The notes: generated by a model from the sequence alone, not told the origin. A DNA stretch of 64,000 bases from Adiantum capillus-veneris (GCA_014529385.2 CM043971.1:26577769-26641768); one strand, 5' to 3'. Positions 52,712 through 63,480 are shown, counted from the first letter of the stretch. A program made the numbers and translations.

Positions 52712-54715
52712 TGGGATAGGGGAAAAGGGAACAACACCCGGTACACAATATACCTGCCTCTCTATAGCCCAGGGATCAACCTGCACCCCTACCCATACAG
52801 AAACTCACACGTTAACACGCTATCTGGAACGACTACTGCATACATCCAGTCTCAGACAACCCCGAGAATGACTATCCAATCCCGATCGATATACAAACAC
52901 GTCCCAAGATTGCTAGCATGTGAATACAAGTGCCCGTACAAGCTAGCATCCCCTTGGCAGACACCAGATGCAGATGGAACCCACTCACACACTCACACAA
53001 AAATCACTTACATGCACCACGCAGAGATAGACACAAGGGCGAGAAAGTATATTTGACACCAATTCGAGAGTAGAGTGGGGAGATATCACAGCAAAATCCT
53101 TCAAAAGAAGATGTAGAATGACGGTCGCTTCTTCTTGCAGTTGGCCATTCCCGTCTCTTACACCCAAGGATTATCCCCTTCTTCTGTGCTGCTCCGCCCT
53201 CTCTCTTCAGCTCAGCCCGCTTGCTATGGCCATCTCTTCTTGCTTCTCTTCTCGTTGCTCCTTGATGCGCCCTCTACCCTTTGCGGAGTCTGGCATCTCG
53301 GCTCCCCGGCACCTCTTGGTCCTCCTGTAATCCACGCTCTTCTACAGATCACTGGCCGCTTCGCCTTCCATCGGTGATGCCGCCCCTTATTCTCCTTTGT
53401 AGCAGCCCTCTGTCAACTCATGGTGTACTTCCGCTTTGCAGCTCCCGATACCTGCATACAGCACCGCCCCTTGGTGGCTTTCCCTTGTTGCTGGTCGGAC
53501 TGGACCTTACCCTCTCCCAGCTCAACCCACGGGCCTCTCTGTCGTACTGCTTGCCACCCAGTTGGCAGCGCTTGCGGCCTCTGCTTTGATCACCGGCTCG
53601 GCGAGCACCTTTCAACGTCCATTCCCTTGACTGCTCCAGACCGTTCTTGGCTATGGAGCCGCCCCCTTCAACTAGCCATGCAGTTCGCGGCACTGTTTGG
53701 TGCACCCTCTCATGGATCTCTCCCGCTCTGTCCGCAGACCCTTGAGACTATACTCTCCTCACATACAGTTAACACCCTCCTTTGATGCTCCGCTGTCGAC
53801 CTCCCGTTATTGGCTGCCTTCTTGAGCAGCCACCCTTCTACGCAGGCCCCGAGCTCCGGGCCTTCTCGTGTGAAGTCTGGCCCTCACGGGTTCTCTCTAT
53901 ACACACCTGCCTTGCTCTTCACTTTCTTGAGCCGCCCCCTCTCGAACTGTCCTCCTCGGCCGCCCTTGCATGGCTCCCTCTTCAACTGGCAACGTGTCCA
54001 CCTCTGTGATGGCCGCCTCCACTGTCATGGTACACCCCGTGGCTCCTATCTCCTTGCGCTGACTTGCAGCCGCCCCTCCTTTCATGCAACTGGCGGCCCC
54101 TGGCTCCTTCGTCCACTGCACAAGGCCTCACTTTCCCTTCGAGCACTGCTGTCGACCACCATTGTTTTGCAAGCCTTTAAAAAAGCATCTTTCTTCTTTT
54201 TTTTAAAAAAAAATCTTTGACTTGGCGGCCATCTCCATGCTTGCAATTGATTTCAAGAGATGGAGAGAACAAACGGCCTTCTGCACCACTCGTCTGATAC
54301 TACTCTCTGCCATTGTAAAGAGAACTTCCTATCTAACCCAAGCGACCATGTATCACACAAGGGCCGTGAAAAGGACCGCTTCTTGAACCATCAATAAGCG
54401 AATATAGTCTCGTCCACACAATAGATCTTCAAGCTCAAAAAACATCGAACTTGCCGAGCTCGAGCAATCGTTTTGCATCCATTACGACACCTTCTGACGG
54501 AAAGATCCGCTGATCTTTAGCATCGTTGAGCACTTTGACCATCAAAGCTTCTGAACCATATCTGACCAATTAAAAGCCACATTTGGCATACACATCACAA
54601 TGGTACCTGTTTCAAGCTGCACCTAGCAACTGTCAAAGCCTTCTGACATCCTCCTACATGTTGTCACATACCTTCTGCTAGCTATTCCAGGGGTCGTCAC
54701 TTTGTGGGTGTACCA
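52712..54715 (-). repeat. Solo gypsy LTR (about 2.0 kb) with target duplication
   Basis: Starts TGGGATAGGGG and ends GGGTGTACCA. It is related to the LTR at 2370-4413 by its ends and by phrases such as CCTGCCTCTCTATAGCCCAGG (there CTACCTCTCTACAGCTCAGG). The orientation is inferred from that match. Target bases ACGT (CAACGT if six are counted) occur at 52706-52711 and 54714-54719 and only once in the undisturbed copy at 21386-21391. GC-rich central part (53100-54200) with several 60-136-codon frames of no recognised content. Formed by recombination between the two LTRs of a full element. Confidence 0.82.
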
Positions 54716-56303
54716 ACGTTTAAGGCTCTCACAATTATCTTTTCTTATCAAATTTGATGTGATGATTGTTTTTAAAAAAATAGCAAAATAACGGAAAAAA
54801 AACGTTGAGGCTCATGCAACTTAAGACGACTCAATGAGGAGGTTAATAATTCTTGCAGGTCTTTGGGTCACCAATAATAGGCTTATTAACTCAAGAGGAC
54901 TAGACATGAATCTCTTAAGTCGGCATGGGGCAGCCACTATAGCCGCAAGTCAAATCCACAACAGAATAGTGCCCGATGATGGTAATCGCGTGCTTCTCAC
55001 GAAGCAATAGAGGTGTCCCTCTACCTCCATAATATTAGCCCTCGACGCATTGTATTCTCTTAAAATAGCATCAAAGTAAAAAATAGGATTCTATTTAAAA
55101 TAAAGAAAAGTAATAATAATAGGGCTATCAATGCTTTTAGCAGGGATTTTACACACGAAACATGTCACCTGACTTCGACTAAAGTAAAAGTTGTCAACAA
55201 CACTTTGGTTTTCAAAGGTTACATCACTTTTCACAGGGCGAGTTTGTGGACGAGCATCGGTAGACGTGCTTGGTGGCTCTTTAGGAGGCACAATGTCTCC
55301 TCATGATAGGAGGGGGGATGATTATGATTGAGAAAAATATTGAAGAAAGAAAGTACAAATACATCTTAAAGCATTTCCATTCTCATCGCAATAGAGTTGG
55401 GCAAGATGTAGTTGTTGTTGTACGATCTCATAGCTCTAGCATTATTTGCAGGTTTATAGGCAACAAGGATGCTACAACAGGTAATATCTAATACGAAGGC
55501 ATACCAACAACATTAAAGGTGCTACGTATCTAAGCTATATAAAGCGTTATGTATCTAGTACTGACATCAACCAAATATAGAGCAATTAGATACATAGCGA
55601 TTATTGATGCTCTATTTTTGGCATCACTCAAATATAGAGTGGGCAGCAAGAGGGCGGCACACTTCGACTGCGTTTTCCGCCACCTCTGCTCGCTGAAGAG
55701 GATGACTCCCTTAGGTCTTACGATCGCCAGCAAGAAGTGAACATCTCCTTGCAACACCTAAAATAATATCGCTCACGAGCAAAGAGGGTGCACATAGTCC
55801 AGTTGACTGTAAATACTTGTATGTCACAATATTCTTAAGCTCATAATTGTATCACATAGGTTTGAGATGCCTATCACTCCTAGGACAAGCACGAACTTAA
55901 CTAGTTGCAAAACCATATACCATAACTATACACGCTCATCAATAGAACTAATTACAAAACCTAGAACATATTCATGCTTAGTTTCATCGTCTCAAAGGGG
56001 ATCCTTTCTAGGTGTCTACATCTCTAGTTGTGGGGATGCTAGGAGGATATATTTCTCAGAAAGTTAGCACGTCCATGCTCACGCACTAAACACCCATTTC
56101 AAGAATAAATAAAGTGTCTCTCATTAAACAAACAAAAACAAACAAAAATACGGCTTTTTTGTGTCTTGAATTATAAAGATGCTTTGCGGCCCAGATCGAC
56201 TATGAATCATAGAAGTGCTATTTATGAATCAGGTTGAGAAAAGGTCGACCGTCTACTCAATGAGGACAACACCATCTAGTGGATTAAAAGATCTCTGATA
56301 CCA
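54716..56303. other. Non-coding part of the segmental duplication, second copy
   Basis: 54720-54981 matches 21392-21652. GTAAT at 54982-54986 is the empty target site of copia A4. 54987-56303 matches 27870-29226. No gene; a 66-codon frame (55091-55291) corresponds to the one in the first copy and is rejected as coding. Confidence 0.6.
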
Positions 56304-56465
56304 TGTTGAAGATAGATGCGACACAAGACGAGGGAGAAGAGAGAGAGATGACACAATCACCTGCAATCCCCAAAGTGTGTGTAAAGCACACACTGAGTAC
56401 ACATATATAGTGGGGACTCTTAGCTATATATAGCATAAGTGTGGGCTCTCTATATAGCTCCAACA
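56304..56465 (-). repeat. Copia-like short LTR with PBS, second copy
   Basis: Copy of 29227-29381, 162 bp, with CTCTGATACCA (PBS complement) immediately to its left. It retains TAGCTATATATAGCATAAG where the first copy has a deletion. Confidence 0.72.
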
Positions 56466-56910
56466 ATTCTGTAGCTCCTAAAGATATATATATTTATGTA
56501 CATTGATTTTGTTTGGAAGCAACACTACTACACATGAGAGTGAAGATTCAGAATAAGGATATATTTACTTGTATTTTGGCCATGCTTTATGACCTAATGT
56601 TTAGAGGTAGAGAATCTCGGAGGGTGCACTATGTAATGATGTTAATGTATAACATGAGTTCAAAAGGAGGGGTTTTAAAATGCAACAATTTTAGTCAATG
56701 TACAAGAGATACATTAAAATAAAGTGTCTTTATATTCAATTTTGAAAAAAATTTATAAAATAAGGGGTCATTTTATTCATTCAAACATATTAAAAGAGGG
56801 ATTTTTTAAATACTCCGCAAACGCACATTATATAGGAGGGTACTTAACGGTGAACCCCGAAGTAGAGAACAGAGATTGTGGACACAAAGATACATCCACA
56901 ATGTCTCCTA
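56466..56910. other. Flank of the CACTA insertion
   Basis: Collinear with 29382-29721 but about 100 bases longer (56745-56850). It ends ATGTCTCCTA, with the last three bases CTA as the expected 3-bp CACTA target. No gene seen. Confidence 0.55.
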
Positions 56911-57130
56911 CACTACAAGAGGTTGTGTGCTCTTGTGACGCTGTTAGCGACGAAAATACACTGGGTTTTTATAACCCCCGGCGTCGCTAAAACCGTCGCT
57001 AATAGCGTCGCTACGAGAGCGTCGCTATATGCGTCGCTATATAGAGACGCTCATAGCGACGTTTACACAGAAGTTTATAGCGACGCTCATATCGATGCTA
57101 CAGAGCCATAAATAGCGACGGTTATAGCGA
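56911..57130. repeat. CACTA terminal repeat and subterminal motif cluster
   Basis: The terminal 11 bases CACTACAAGAG match the orphan end at 49524. Both orientations of the 8-base core TAGCGACG are present, spaced about 10-30 bases: near 56985, 56998, 57007, 57018, 57029 (CGTCGCTA sense) and 57052, 57079, 57112, 57125 (TAGCGACG sense). Such clusters are bound by the element's regulatory protein in the maize En/Spm system. Confidence 0.8.
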
Positions 57131-57296
57131 CGCGCGAGAGTTTAGAATATAAGGAGCCAGTCACCAAATATATTTTTTGGACTATCCACTCGTTCCAATT
57201 TAGAATAACGTAAGAATAAGAAGAAGAAGCCGTGAATTTTTTTTAATATGATTGAGAGAGAGAAGGGGGGGGGGGGGTAAACCCTAATACTAACCA

Positions 57297-58560
57297 TGCC
57301 GCCGCGAGAACTGAGAATGTCCATCAGGGCGTTTAAGCCCTTCCTGCCTGCGTACTCGTGCTCGTACGGTGTGGGATCACGTCCTGTCATCGACCACTGT
57401 CAAAACATACAAAGATTTCATTATGTTAGAATTAAAAAACTCATAAACCCTAAACTATCGAACATAACGAGCAATGCGAAAACACTTACAAAATCGGCCT
57501 CAAATGATGCCCATCCACCGCTCCCCAAGTGGTGCGAGCTCCCTGCCTCTACTCGCGCTCTGGCGGCATCCTTTTGTTGCTTCCACTTGTCGGGATTCTC
57601 GCGCGTTGCTTTCTTCGCATTCTTCCAATCTTCTTTGGCCAGCCAATCTGGCCTGTTCCACCCATGCTTGATTGCTTTTTGCACTTCGGAACGCTTGTGT
57701 TTGCAGTATTCGCCCATTCGAATCTCCATCAGGTCTTCATTGAAGCGCTGATCCCGTGTTGGAACGGGAAACTCATCATGAAGTATGCTGATGACTCTGT
57801 CTTTTAAATCACTTGGTACTTCACTCCATTTGTTTAGTATGTAGTGTCTAAACAACTGAGAGCAAAGACCACGCATGCGCGAGATCACCTTCTTGCCGTC
57901 ATCATCCATGATGATACCGCCGCTAAAGTCGATGGAGTAAGGCAAGCCCTCTGGCCGGTGACGCGTGAACCTGGGTGTCCCGGCAGGGGTCTCTAGCGGC
58001 GTGTCGATGGGGGTATAGACGTCAGGTGTCTCCACCGGCGTTTGGGCCCCGAAGTGAGGAGTGTCGAGTGGGGTGGCTCCTGGCGGAGTAGGTAGAGGTG
58101 TGTAGCTGCTAGGAACAGTCAACCGCGTAAAACCTGGCATAGATGGCGATGATGTGGCTGGTGTGGGGGTGGGCAAAGAAGGGGAGGGTAAAGAGCCTCG
58201 TCGAACACGAGGCGGTGTGGAGGCATCGGCGGCGGAATCCCCACAACAACCGCCATCGCCACCACTAGAGCGCCGGTGTCTAGACGAGTGTGAAGATCGT
58301 CTCGTCAACACCGAAGCTTCGGAGCACGCCGAATGCTCCGAAAGAGAGGGAGATGCGGATGGAGTAGGAACGCGCGATGATGCGCCAGAGCGATGACGCT
58401 CCACGTACCACTGTCTCTGCTGCATGCACCCCATATAGAGTAGTAGCATCTTGATGCTCGTCTGGCACCACCGCAGCGGCTTCTGATTGAGCATCTTCTG
58501 TGATCTCCTCCATTGATGCCGTTGTGATTGGCACATGGTAGTCTTCATACGTCCTTGCAC
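57297..58560 (-). CDS. CACTA second protein (Ptta/En-Spm type), two exons visible
   Basis: Minus strand. Residues 1-230 are Ser/Pro/Thr-rich low complexity (SRVPTPSASPSLSEHS, TPLPTPPGATPLDTP). The folded part matches the Transposase_24 (Ptta/En/Spm) family: KKVISRMRGLCSQLFRHYIL, WSEVPSDLKDRVISILHDEF, RMGEYCKHKRSEVQKAI, GWNRPDWLAKEDWKNAKKA, NPDKWKQQKDAARAR and HHLGSGGWASFEADF. Exon 1 ends at a good donor (GTAAGTG, about 57492). The acceptor TTTTGACAG near 57397 leads to WSMTGRDPTPYEHEYAGRKG and LNALMDILSSRGGM, then another donor GTTAGT at about 57296. The open frame start at 58560 (MQGRMKTTM) is uncertain; the gene may be fused to the upstream domains. The protein would bind subterminal repeats. 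Confidence 0.7.
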
Positions 58561-58642
58561 TACGAGGGGCTACCTCTATGACGTACCACCACTTTGATGT
58601 AGACTTTGTAGGATGAAATATTACCTGCCAGAGCCATATAAC

Positions 58643-58978
58643 TTACATGAGAGCTTTCAAGCACATAACTTGTAAAAGGGGGATGTTAACCATATACATA
58701 CTTACTTGTTCACAATGCTCGGGTAGTACGAAAGTGTCTCTTAGGTCAGTCCATTTCTTAGTAGAATCCACCTCAAGAAAACCAGACTCTCCTCTACGCA
58801 CAGTAGCGTTGCGACCCTCCATGATTATCTTGAACCATTGCACGTCGAACAAGTCGACAAAAATTCCTCTATAATCGATCCTCAAAATCTCTTGTAGCGT
58901 GCCGAAGTAAGTGAGTTCCGCCACCACAGGATCTGCATCAGAGGAACGTCGTCGACTAGACTGTTCAAATTTTGCCAT
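58643..58978 (-). CDS. CACTA TNP2 C-terminal region, DUF4216
   Basis: 111-codon frame: VVAELTYFGTLQEILRIDYR, FVDLFDVQWFKIIMEGRN, SGFLEVDSTKKWTDLRDTFV, LPEHCEQVSMYMVN. This is the DUF4216 pattern (Y+G.L..I..+DY....LF...W) found at the C-terminus of plant CACTA TNP2 transposases. It is probably an exon: it is separated from the upstream DUF4218 frame by about 60 bases and followed by GTAAGTATGTATATGG-like donor sequence on the minus strand (near 58700) and further coding-like sequence to 58560. The function of DUF4216 is not established. Confidence 0.7.
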   Translation of the reverse strand: MAKFEQSSRRRSSDADPVVAELTYFGTLQEILRIDYRGIFVDLFDVQWFKIIMEGRNATVRRGESGFLEVDSTKKWTDLRDTFVLPEHCEQVSMYMVNIPLLQVMCLKALM

Positions 58979-59035
58979 GATTCCACAATGAACAAAGATT
59001 ATGAGTGGCCGTTCAAACGTTTAGAAATAAAGTCA

Positions 59036-59881
59036 CTAGCTAGTCGTACATTGCAAACTTACCTTGGTCGCGCAACCCCGAGAGTACTCCCACTCTTCCT
59101 CAGTCACTTCGTTACCGCATTGTTGTGCGCTTTTCAATTGGTTGTGCAACCATCTTAAGCTCATGAATGTTGGTAGGCTCTCCAGACCCGTCGGATAGTG
59201 CATCGGTGGTCGTCTTCCCCGTCTCCACTCGATTCGTGCCCTTTGTCGCTCTAGCTTTGCATCCTCATATTGAGAAATCCACTTTTGCATCACTGGATTG
59301 TGAAGCATGCAAAATCGGTTGATTTTAGCCTCTAGATCTTCCGTCATCTTCTTCTCAACACCGAGATTGCACATGACAATCCCAGATATGCGCTCATCAT
59401 CTATGGTTCGCCATAGCGTGTCCCGGGATTTATCAAATCCGTCTAGCCACTCTCCAATGTACACTAGGGACTCTGATACCAACCAACCTTCTGCCATGCT
59501 ACCCTCCGGACGTGCCTTTTGACGCACATATCCCTTAAGCGTTTTCATGAAATGTTCTAAGAAGAACATCCATCTGGAATGAACTGTGCCAGCTATTTCC
59601 ACCTCATCAACTATGTGAACAAGAAGATGCACCTGAATGGTTAGCATGGTAGTAGGAAAATGTTTCTCAAACATGCACACAAGCTCCGCAGCATTTAGTT
59701 TGGCGAATGGTATGGAGTCTACGTTGATCTCCTTTTGTGAGATCCATTGCACCAGCTTTGCAAGTTTGTAGATTGTGTTACGGATGTCGAGAGACAAACA
59801 TCCCTCAATGGCAACCGGTAAAATAAACTGTAAAGTATGTGCAACAATGATATTAAAGTCCACTATGAACGTACCTGACAC
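59036..59881 (-). CDS. CACTA TNP2 DUF4218 region
   Basis: 281 codons. The DUF4218 hallmark is strong: LPVAIEGCLSLDIRNTIYKL, KHFPTTMLTIQVHLLVHIVD, EVEIAGTVHSRWMFFLEHF, MKTLKGYVRQKARPEGSMAE, GWLVSESLVYIGEW. The tail is charged (YEDAKLERQRARIEWRRGRR). It follows the TNP2 core frame after a gap of about 40 bases (59882-59922), likely a short intron or a frame break: the core ends at a TAG and this frame begins MSGTFIVDFNIIVAH. The open length suggests recent activity of the element. Confidence 0.8.
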   Translation of the reverse strand: MSGTFIVDFNIIVAHTLQFILPVAIEGCLSLDIRNTIYKLAKLVQWISQKEINVDSIPFAKLNAAELVCMFEKHFPTTMLTIQVHLLVHIVDEVEIAGTVHSRWMFFLEHFMKTLKGYVRQKARPEGSMAEGWLVSESLVYIGEWLDGFDKSRDTLWRTIDDERISGIVMCNLGVEKKMTEDLEAKINRFCMLHNPVMQKWISQYEDAKLERQRARIEWRRGRRPPMHYPTGLESLPTFMSLRWLHNQLKSAQQCGNEVTEEEWEYSRGCATKVSLQCTTS

Positions 59882-59922
59882 ATTTTATGCCAATCGTGTG
59901 ACTTCAAACCGGTAAGCTTTCC

Positions 59923-60531
59923 TTATTTAGTAAAACACGTTCGAAGCGAGTGCATTACGCCAGTGGGGGTCCGCAAAGATCGAATGGTCTCTTTTACTTT
60001 GCGTTCTTGGGCTCCTGTGAAAATCCATGGTGCTTTAGGGAGTTTTATCGATCCATCAGACGGTGTTTGCGGCCAATATTGCTCCATACGATCCACATTT
60101 CTAAGGTCAACTGTGGCTCCCAAAGTATCTTTCTTGCCGGTCAGATGGTCCCATAGTAGATTACCCACATTCTTGAATATGTGCATTGGATCGAGCAAGT
60201 GATTGATCATGAGTCGGGGCCAGTATGGTAACTCGTACCATAGAGATAGTCTCTTCATCCCTGGAGGCAATCCGTCATCGCACATCTCCTTCTGCTCTAA
60301 CCATGCTTGTGCAGACATCCTTGGTGGCTCTCTTCCCAAAAAGCCGTCGCGTAACACATGATTCTGTGGAAGATACGCTTGATGACCTTCGTAGATTTGC
60401 TTCTTCAGTGAGGGCGCCCTACGTGCATTCAGTCTAGGTCCACATGTGACACATGCTCTGTATCCGCTTGTTTGAAGCCCTGCATGTTGAGAGATAGGTG
60501 TTTCGGTTGGACGGTCCCACATCCTCGTCAC
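59923..60531 (-). CDS. CACTA TNP2 transposase core (Transposase_21), partial
   Basis: 202 codons: GYRACVTCGPRLNARRAPS (zinc-like Cys pair in ACVTCG), YEGHQAYLPQNHVLRDGFL, MKRLSLWYELPYWPRLMINH, LLDPMHIFKNVGNLLWDHL and TGKKDTLGATVDLRNVDRM. These are the C-terminal blocks of the Transposase_21 (TNP2) family, including the LDxMHxxKNV motif. The N-terminal half, with the DUF4218-proximal and early catalytic blocks and the usual zinc region, is not visible upstream of 60531; the sequence there turns into a possible intron with a (CT)n run. The frame starts at an internal Met and is therefore probably an exon or a 5'-truncated gene. Confidence 0.78.
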   Translation of the reverse strand: MTRMWDRPTETPISQHAGLQTSGYRACVTCGPRLNARRAPSLKKQIYEGHQAYLPQNHVLRDGFLGREPPRMSAQAWLEQKEMCDDGLPPGMKRLSLWYELPYWPRLMINHLLDPMHIFKNVGNLLWDHLTGKKDTLGATVDLRNVDRMEQYWPQTPSDGSIKLPKAPWIFTGAQERKVKETIRSLRTPTGVMHSLRTCFTK

Positions 60532-60600
60532 TACTCATAATGAGGATAAAAATCTTATAACCTGCACAACAAATTTAATATTCTATTGCCATTCTTCGTC

Positions 60601-60648
<48 letters not shown>

Positions 60649-61240
60649 CTCACATTCTCTAGTCATGTCCAATCCCCGCACACCTCGGTCTAGAGGTGCA
60701 CGGAGATCAGAACCACCGGGTTATAATCTCGTCTTTATTGGTCAATACCTATATTTGTGGGTACAAGAAATCTACAGACCCACGTCTACATGATACTGCA
60801 TGTAGTGGACAAAACCCCTTTGCCTCTTCTCTAGCTGTAGCACTTGACAACATCTTAACATCTTTTCACAGTAGATCTTTTCACTGTTCGTCTAACTCTA
60901 AACCCTAAACCGTAAGTAATTCTTGCTTGGACTCGATCTAACGTAAATAAGCGTAAATCTAAATAAACGTAAATATAACTAAAAATAAACCTAAATCTAA
61001 TTTAACGTAAGTCTACATCTAACCTAATCTTTAACGTCTTTTGGGATAGTTTCCTACGACGTTAAAACTATCTTCTTCTTGTGTATGTGTGTGTGTGTGT
61101 GGGTAAACCTAAATAAACCTAAGTCTAATCTAATATAACATAAATCTAAATCTAACGTAAATTATGTTATATTAAAAACAAAGAACTAAACTAACAGGAA
61201 TTATAAGAACCTTAAAACTGATTTAACACATAATTTTTCA
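60532..61240. other. CACTA interior without genes: (CT)n and TAAATCTAA-type repeats
   Basis: Holds a (CT)n run (60606-60647), a short telomere-like phrase CTAAACCCTAAACC (about 60898) and degenerate CCTAAATCTAA/ACGTAAATCTAA repeats (60940-61010, 61105-61170). The block TTTAACGTCTTTTGGGATAG plus TTTCCTACGACGTTA (61030-61065) recurs at 61738-61775. Confidence 0.6.
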
Positions 61241-61598
61241 CATAACTCGGCAAGAGTTGGCATTCTCATCACTAAAGATGTGAGAGTTAACTTCCGGCGG
61301 CGACGCTGCCTCATCTCCATCCACATCTGACGACAACAATTGGCCCTTTGGACCGTTCTTGCTCTTGTTACTAACTTTGAAGTTGATGTTGAATGACTAA
61401 AGGTTGTCTAGATGGTCATTGTCGGGGATGTAGTGACTCTTGCCGCCCAGAAGATCCACCTTCTTCCCTATCTTCTGAAGACATTTCACTAGTACTTTTG
61501 GATCGACGGAGCCCACCATGAGTGAAGGCAGCAATACCCTATATTCCATTGAGGGCTTTCTTCACCCGCTTCATGCAGGCATCGTAGTCTATGGAGAC
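61241..61598 (-). pseudogene. Fragment of a heavy-metal-associated (HMA/HIPP-like) protein gene
   Basis: The minus strand reads VSIDYDACMKRVKKALNGI, a stop, then in a second frame VGSVDPKVLVKCLQKIGKKV, DLLGGKSHYIPDNDHLDNL, a stop, SFNINFKVSNKSKNGPKGQL. The spacing of the Cys-bearing loop, a helix (RVKKALNGI), the VDP turn and a second helix (LVKCLQKIGKK) fits the HMA fold of plant isoprenylated metallochaperone-like proteins. The metal motif MxCxxC is reduced to one Cys (YDAC), a beta-strand is missing and frames are broken. It is flanked on both sides by the same repeat phrase (61030 and 61738), as if brought in as a unit. Family assignment is from memory of the fold. Confidence 0.5.
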
Positions 61599-62280
61599 CT
61601 AAATCTAATCTAATATAACGTAAATCTAAATCTAGCATAAATAAACGTAAATCTAACTAAAAATAAACCTAAATCTAATCTAATTTAACTTAAATAAACC
61701 TAAATCTAATTTAACGTAAGTATACATCTAACCTAATCTTTAACGTCTTTTAGGATAGTTTCCTACGACGTTATAACTCTCTTCTTCATGTGTGTGTGCG
61801 CGTGTGTGGATGTGTGTGCCAATAAAAAGAGATAAATGGTATAACCTTTCTATCAACCATGCCAAGTATGATAGATTGGTTATGCCATTTCCCTCTTGAA
61901 TAATAGGTCTTGAGTTCAACTCCTCGTTGGCTAGATCTTTAGGTCTTTTAATTTCAATTAGTTTCCTACGACGTTAAATTAGTTTCTCTCTCTTTCTCTC
62001 TCAATATATGTGCGTTTTTTTTTAATGCATGTTTTCTCTCTCTTTTCCTCTCTCAATGTGTGATCCTATGATGAGAACAATCAACGAATATGGGTGAGAG
62101 ATATAGGTGAGAGAGATACAATCCTATAAAAATAAGAATGAAACTGAAATTGTTGAGCCGTATAGATGCTTGTCCGTGAGAGAGAGAAATCATGAATGAA
62201 GAGACGTTTTCCAAACTTCAAATCCATTTCTTTTTTGTATTTTCAATATGTGCTAAGAATCAATTATTTGAGACAGATTA
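61599..62280. other. Degenerate TAAATCTAA repeats and X8 copy 3 downstream flank
   Basis: 61599-61780 repeats the pattern of 60940-61070; 61780-62060 has TG-, CT- and GA-rich stretches. From 62062 it is collinear with 30022-30234 of the first duplicate. No gene. Confidence 0.6.
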
Positions 62281-62400
62281 GACTCTGAAAACTAAAAAAA
62301 ATACAGCAACTGGAAACTTGTATCTAAATCGGGAAAACAGGAGCCCACTCAAAAGCCAAGGGACTCGGGAGACGAGAGAGAGAGAGAGGGGAGAGCTTAC

Positions 62401-63066
62401 TTGGATCGGTGAGGACAAGGTGGGTGACAACTTCCCCGATCTCGGCACAGGGAATGCCTTGCGGTTACAAATATGTATGCCAATAAATGTTTGTGGCATA
62501 CGCACTATGGTAGTAAAGACTAAACGGGAAGACGCATGAGCCCCGGCCAAACCAGTGATTGATGGCGGCACAAAGTGGAGCGGTAGTGGGCTGAGAACTG
62601 TCAACTATGGCGGGATCTGGGGCGCTGGAATCAGGGCCACCGTGGCCGTGGGGATGGTGGTGGTAGTCTTTTTCGACAGGAAGTACACCGTCCGGCTCAG
62701 GTGAGCACACGAAGATCTTCAAGCGCTGCAGCTACAGCCGTGGTGTATCGGGGAGAGGCAGACACCAGGCCCTGGTGGCGGGATCAGGCGGAAGGTCGTC
62801 ATCCATATCGGCCTGCCTGCAACCGGAAAGAATATAGCGCAGTTTACCGACTTAATCTGCACTACCAAATTAATGTCAAGCAAGCAAGCCATTAGACACA
62901 GTACGTCGCGTTATCAAATAAATAAATATTGCAACAGCGTTAATAGTCTGGCATCCATAAATTAAAAACAGTATCGTTATGGGAGGAAGATCATAAAACG
63001 CACCCCGCCGCAGCGGCTGCGGCTGCTGCGTCTGGGCCCGGAGCACCGCCACCACCACTGATCCAT
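62401..63066 (-). pseudogene. X8 (CBM43)-domain gene, copy 3, nonsense-bearing
   Basis: Minus strand. ATG at 63066 with the same signal-peptide deletion as copy 2; intron to 62817 (CCGGTTGCAG); exon 2 62816-62401. X8 motifs: LKIFVCSPEPDGVLPVEK, a His/Pro insert, APLCAAINHWFGRGSCVF, HSAYATNIYWHTYL, then TAA where the relatives have CGA, and PQGIPCAEIGEVVTHLVL, TDPS, followed by GTAAGC. Unlike copy 2, the frame through the insert is intact. It is an inverted near-identical partner of copy 2 and the collinear partner of copy 1. Confidence 0.65.
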
Positions 63067-63480
63067 GATTAGTTACGCGCCTGAATTTTTGTCCTTAGCT
63101 ACTGACTGAATAAAATGCCATAAAAAGTGGCCTTTATATGCACCAAGAATATTTTGTAGGGTTTTCTCACCTTCGATCTAGCTTTCTTATATAGTGGTTG
63201 ATTGTCACCATTACTATCTAACAATAGCAATGATGCCATATGCTTGCTCTGTTGTTATGCCTTCATTTTCCTTCTTGCTATGTGCGTATATTGTGGAGAA
63301 GTTTTATACCAACTCTATATCGGCATGTTCTCGATGTTCCTTTGTTGTGTGAGTGACTTGAGGGTACTACTTAGTTTCGAGCGGGTTGCAATGTATGATC
63401 ATGGTGATGCAATGAGCTCCAAGCTACTAGCCTAGTATAAGTGGTACAAGTTGCAATAGCATCCATGACGCAAAGACTCA
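63067..63480. other. X8 copy 3 upstream flank
   Basis: TATA-like CATATAAAGG (minus strand, about 63135) lies 70 bases upstream of the ATG as in copy 1, but the 120 bases that separate it from CACCAAGAATA in copy 1 are deleted. 63271-63480 is shared only with the inverted copy 2. No gene. Confidence 0.6.

Larger units (their letters stand above)
56911..62060 (-). mobile_element. CACTA (En/Spm) transposon with transposase genes; right end lost
   Basis: Left terminus CACTACAAGAGGTTGTG at 56911, followed by about 200 bases of subterminal repeats with at least eight TAGCGACG or CGTCGCTA motifs (56985-57130), the expected binding sites for the TnpA-type protein. Transposase genes run on the minus strand (57297-60531). 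Beyond them lie non-coding sequence, a captured plant gene fragment (61241-61598) and degenerate TAAATCTAA-type repeats. Collinearity with the first duplicate copy returns at 62062 (equivalent to 30022), so the element occupies this gap. I could not find CTTGTAGTG at the right side, so that end is deleted. Confidence 0.75.

Noticed and set aside
53118-54220. Several 64-136-codon frames in a GC-rich stretch
   Set aside because: They overlap on both strands inside a solo LTR and have no recognised domain.
60898-61200. Possible telomere-derived repeat
   Set aside because: Only one or two CTAAACCC-like words; the rest is TAAATCTAA-type and irregular, so an interstitial telomere is not supported.
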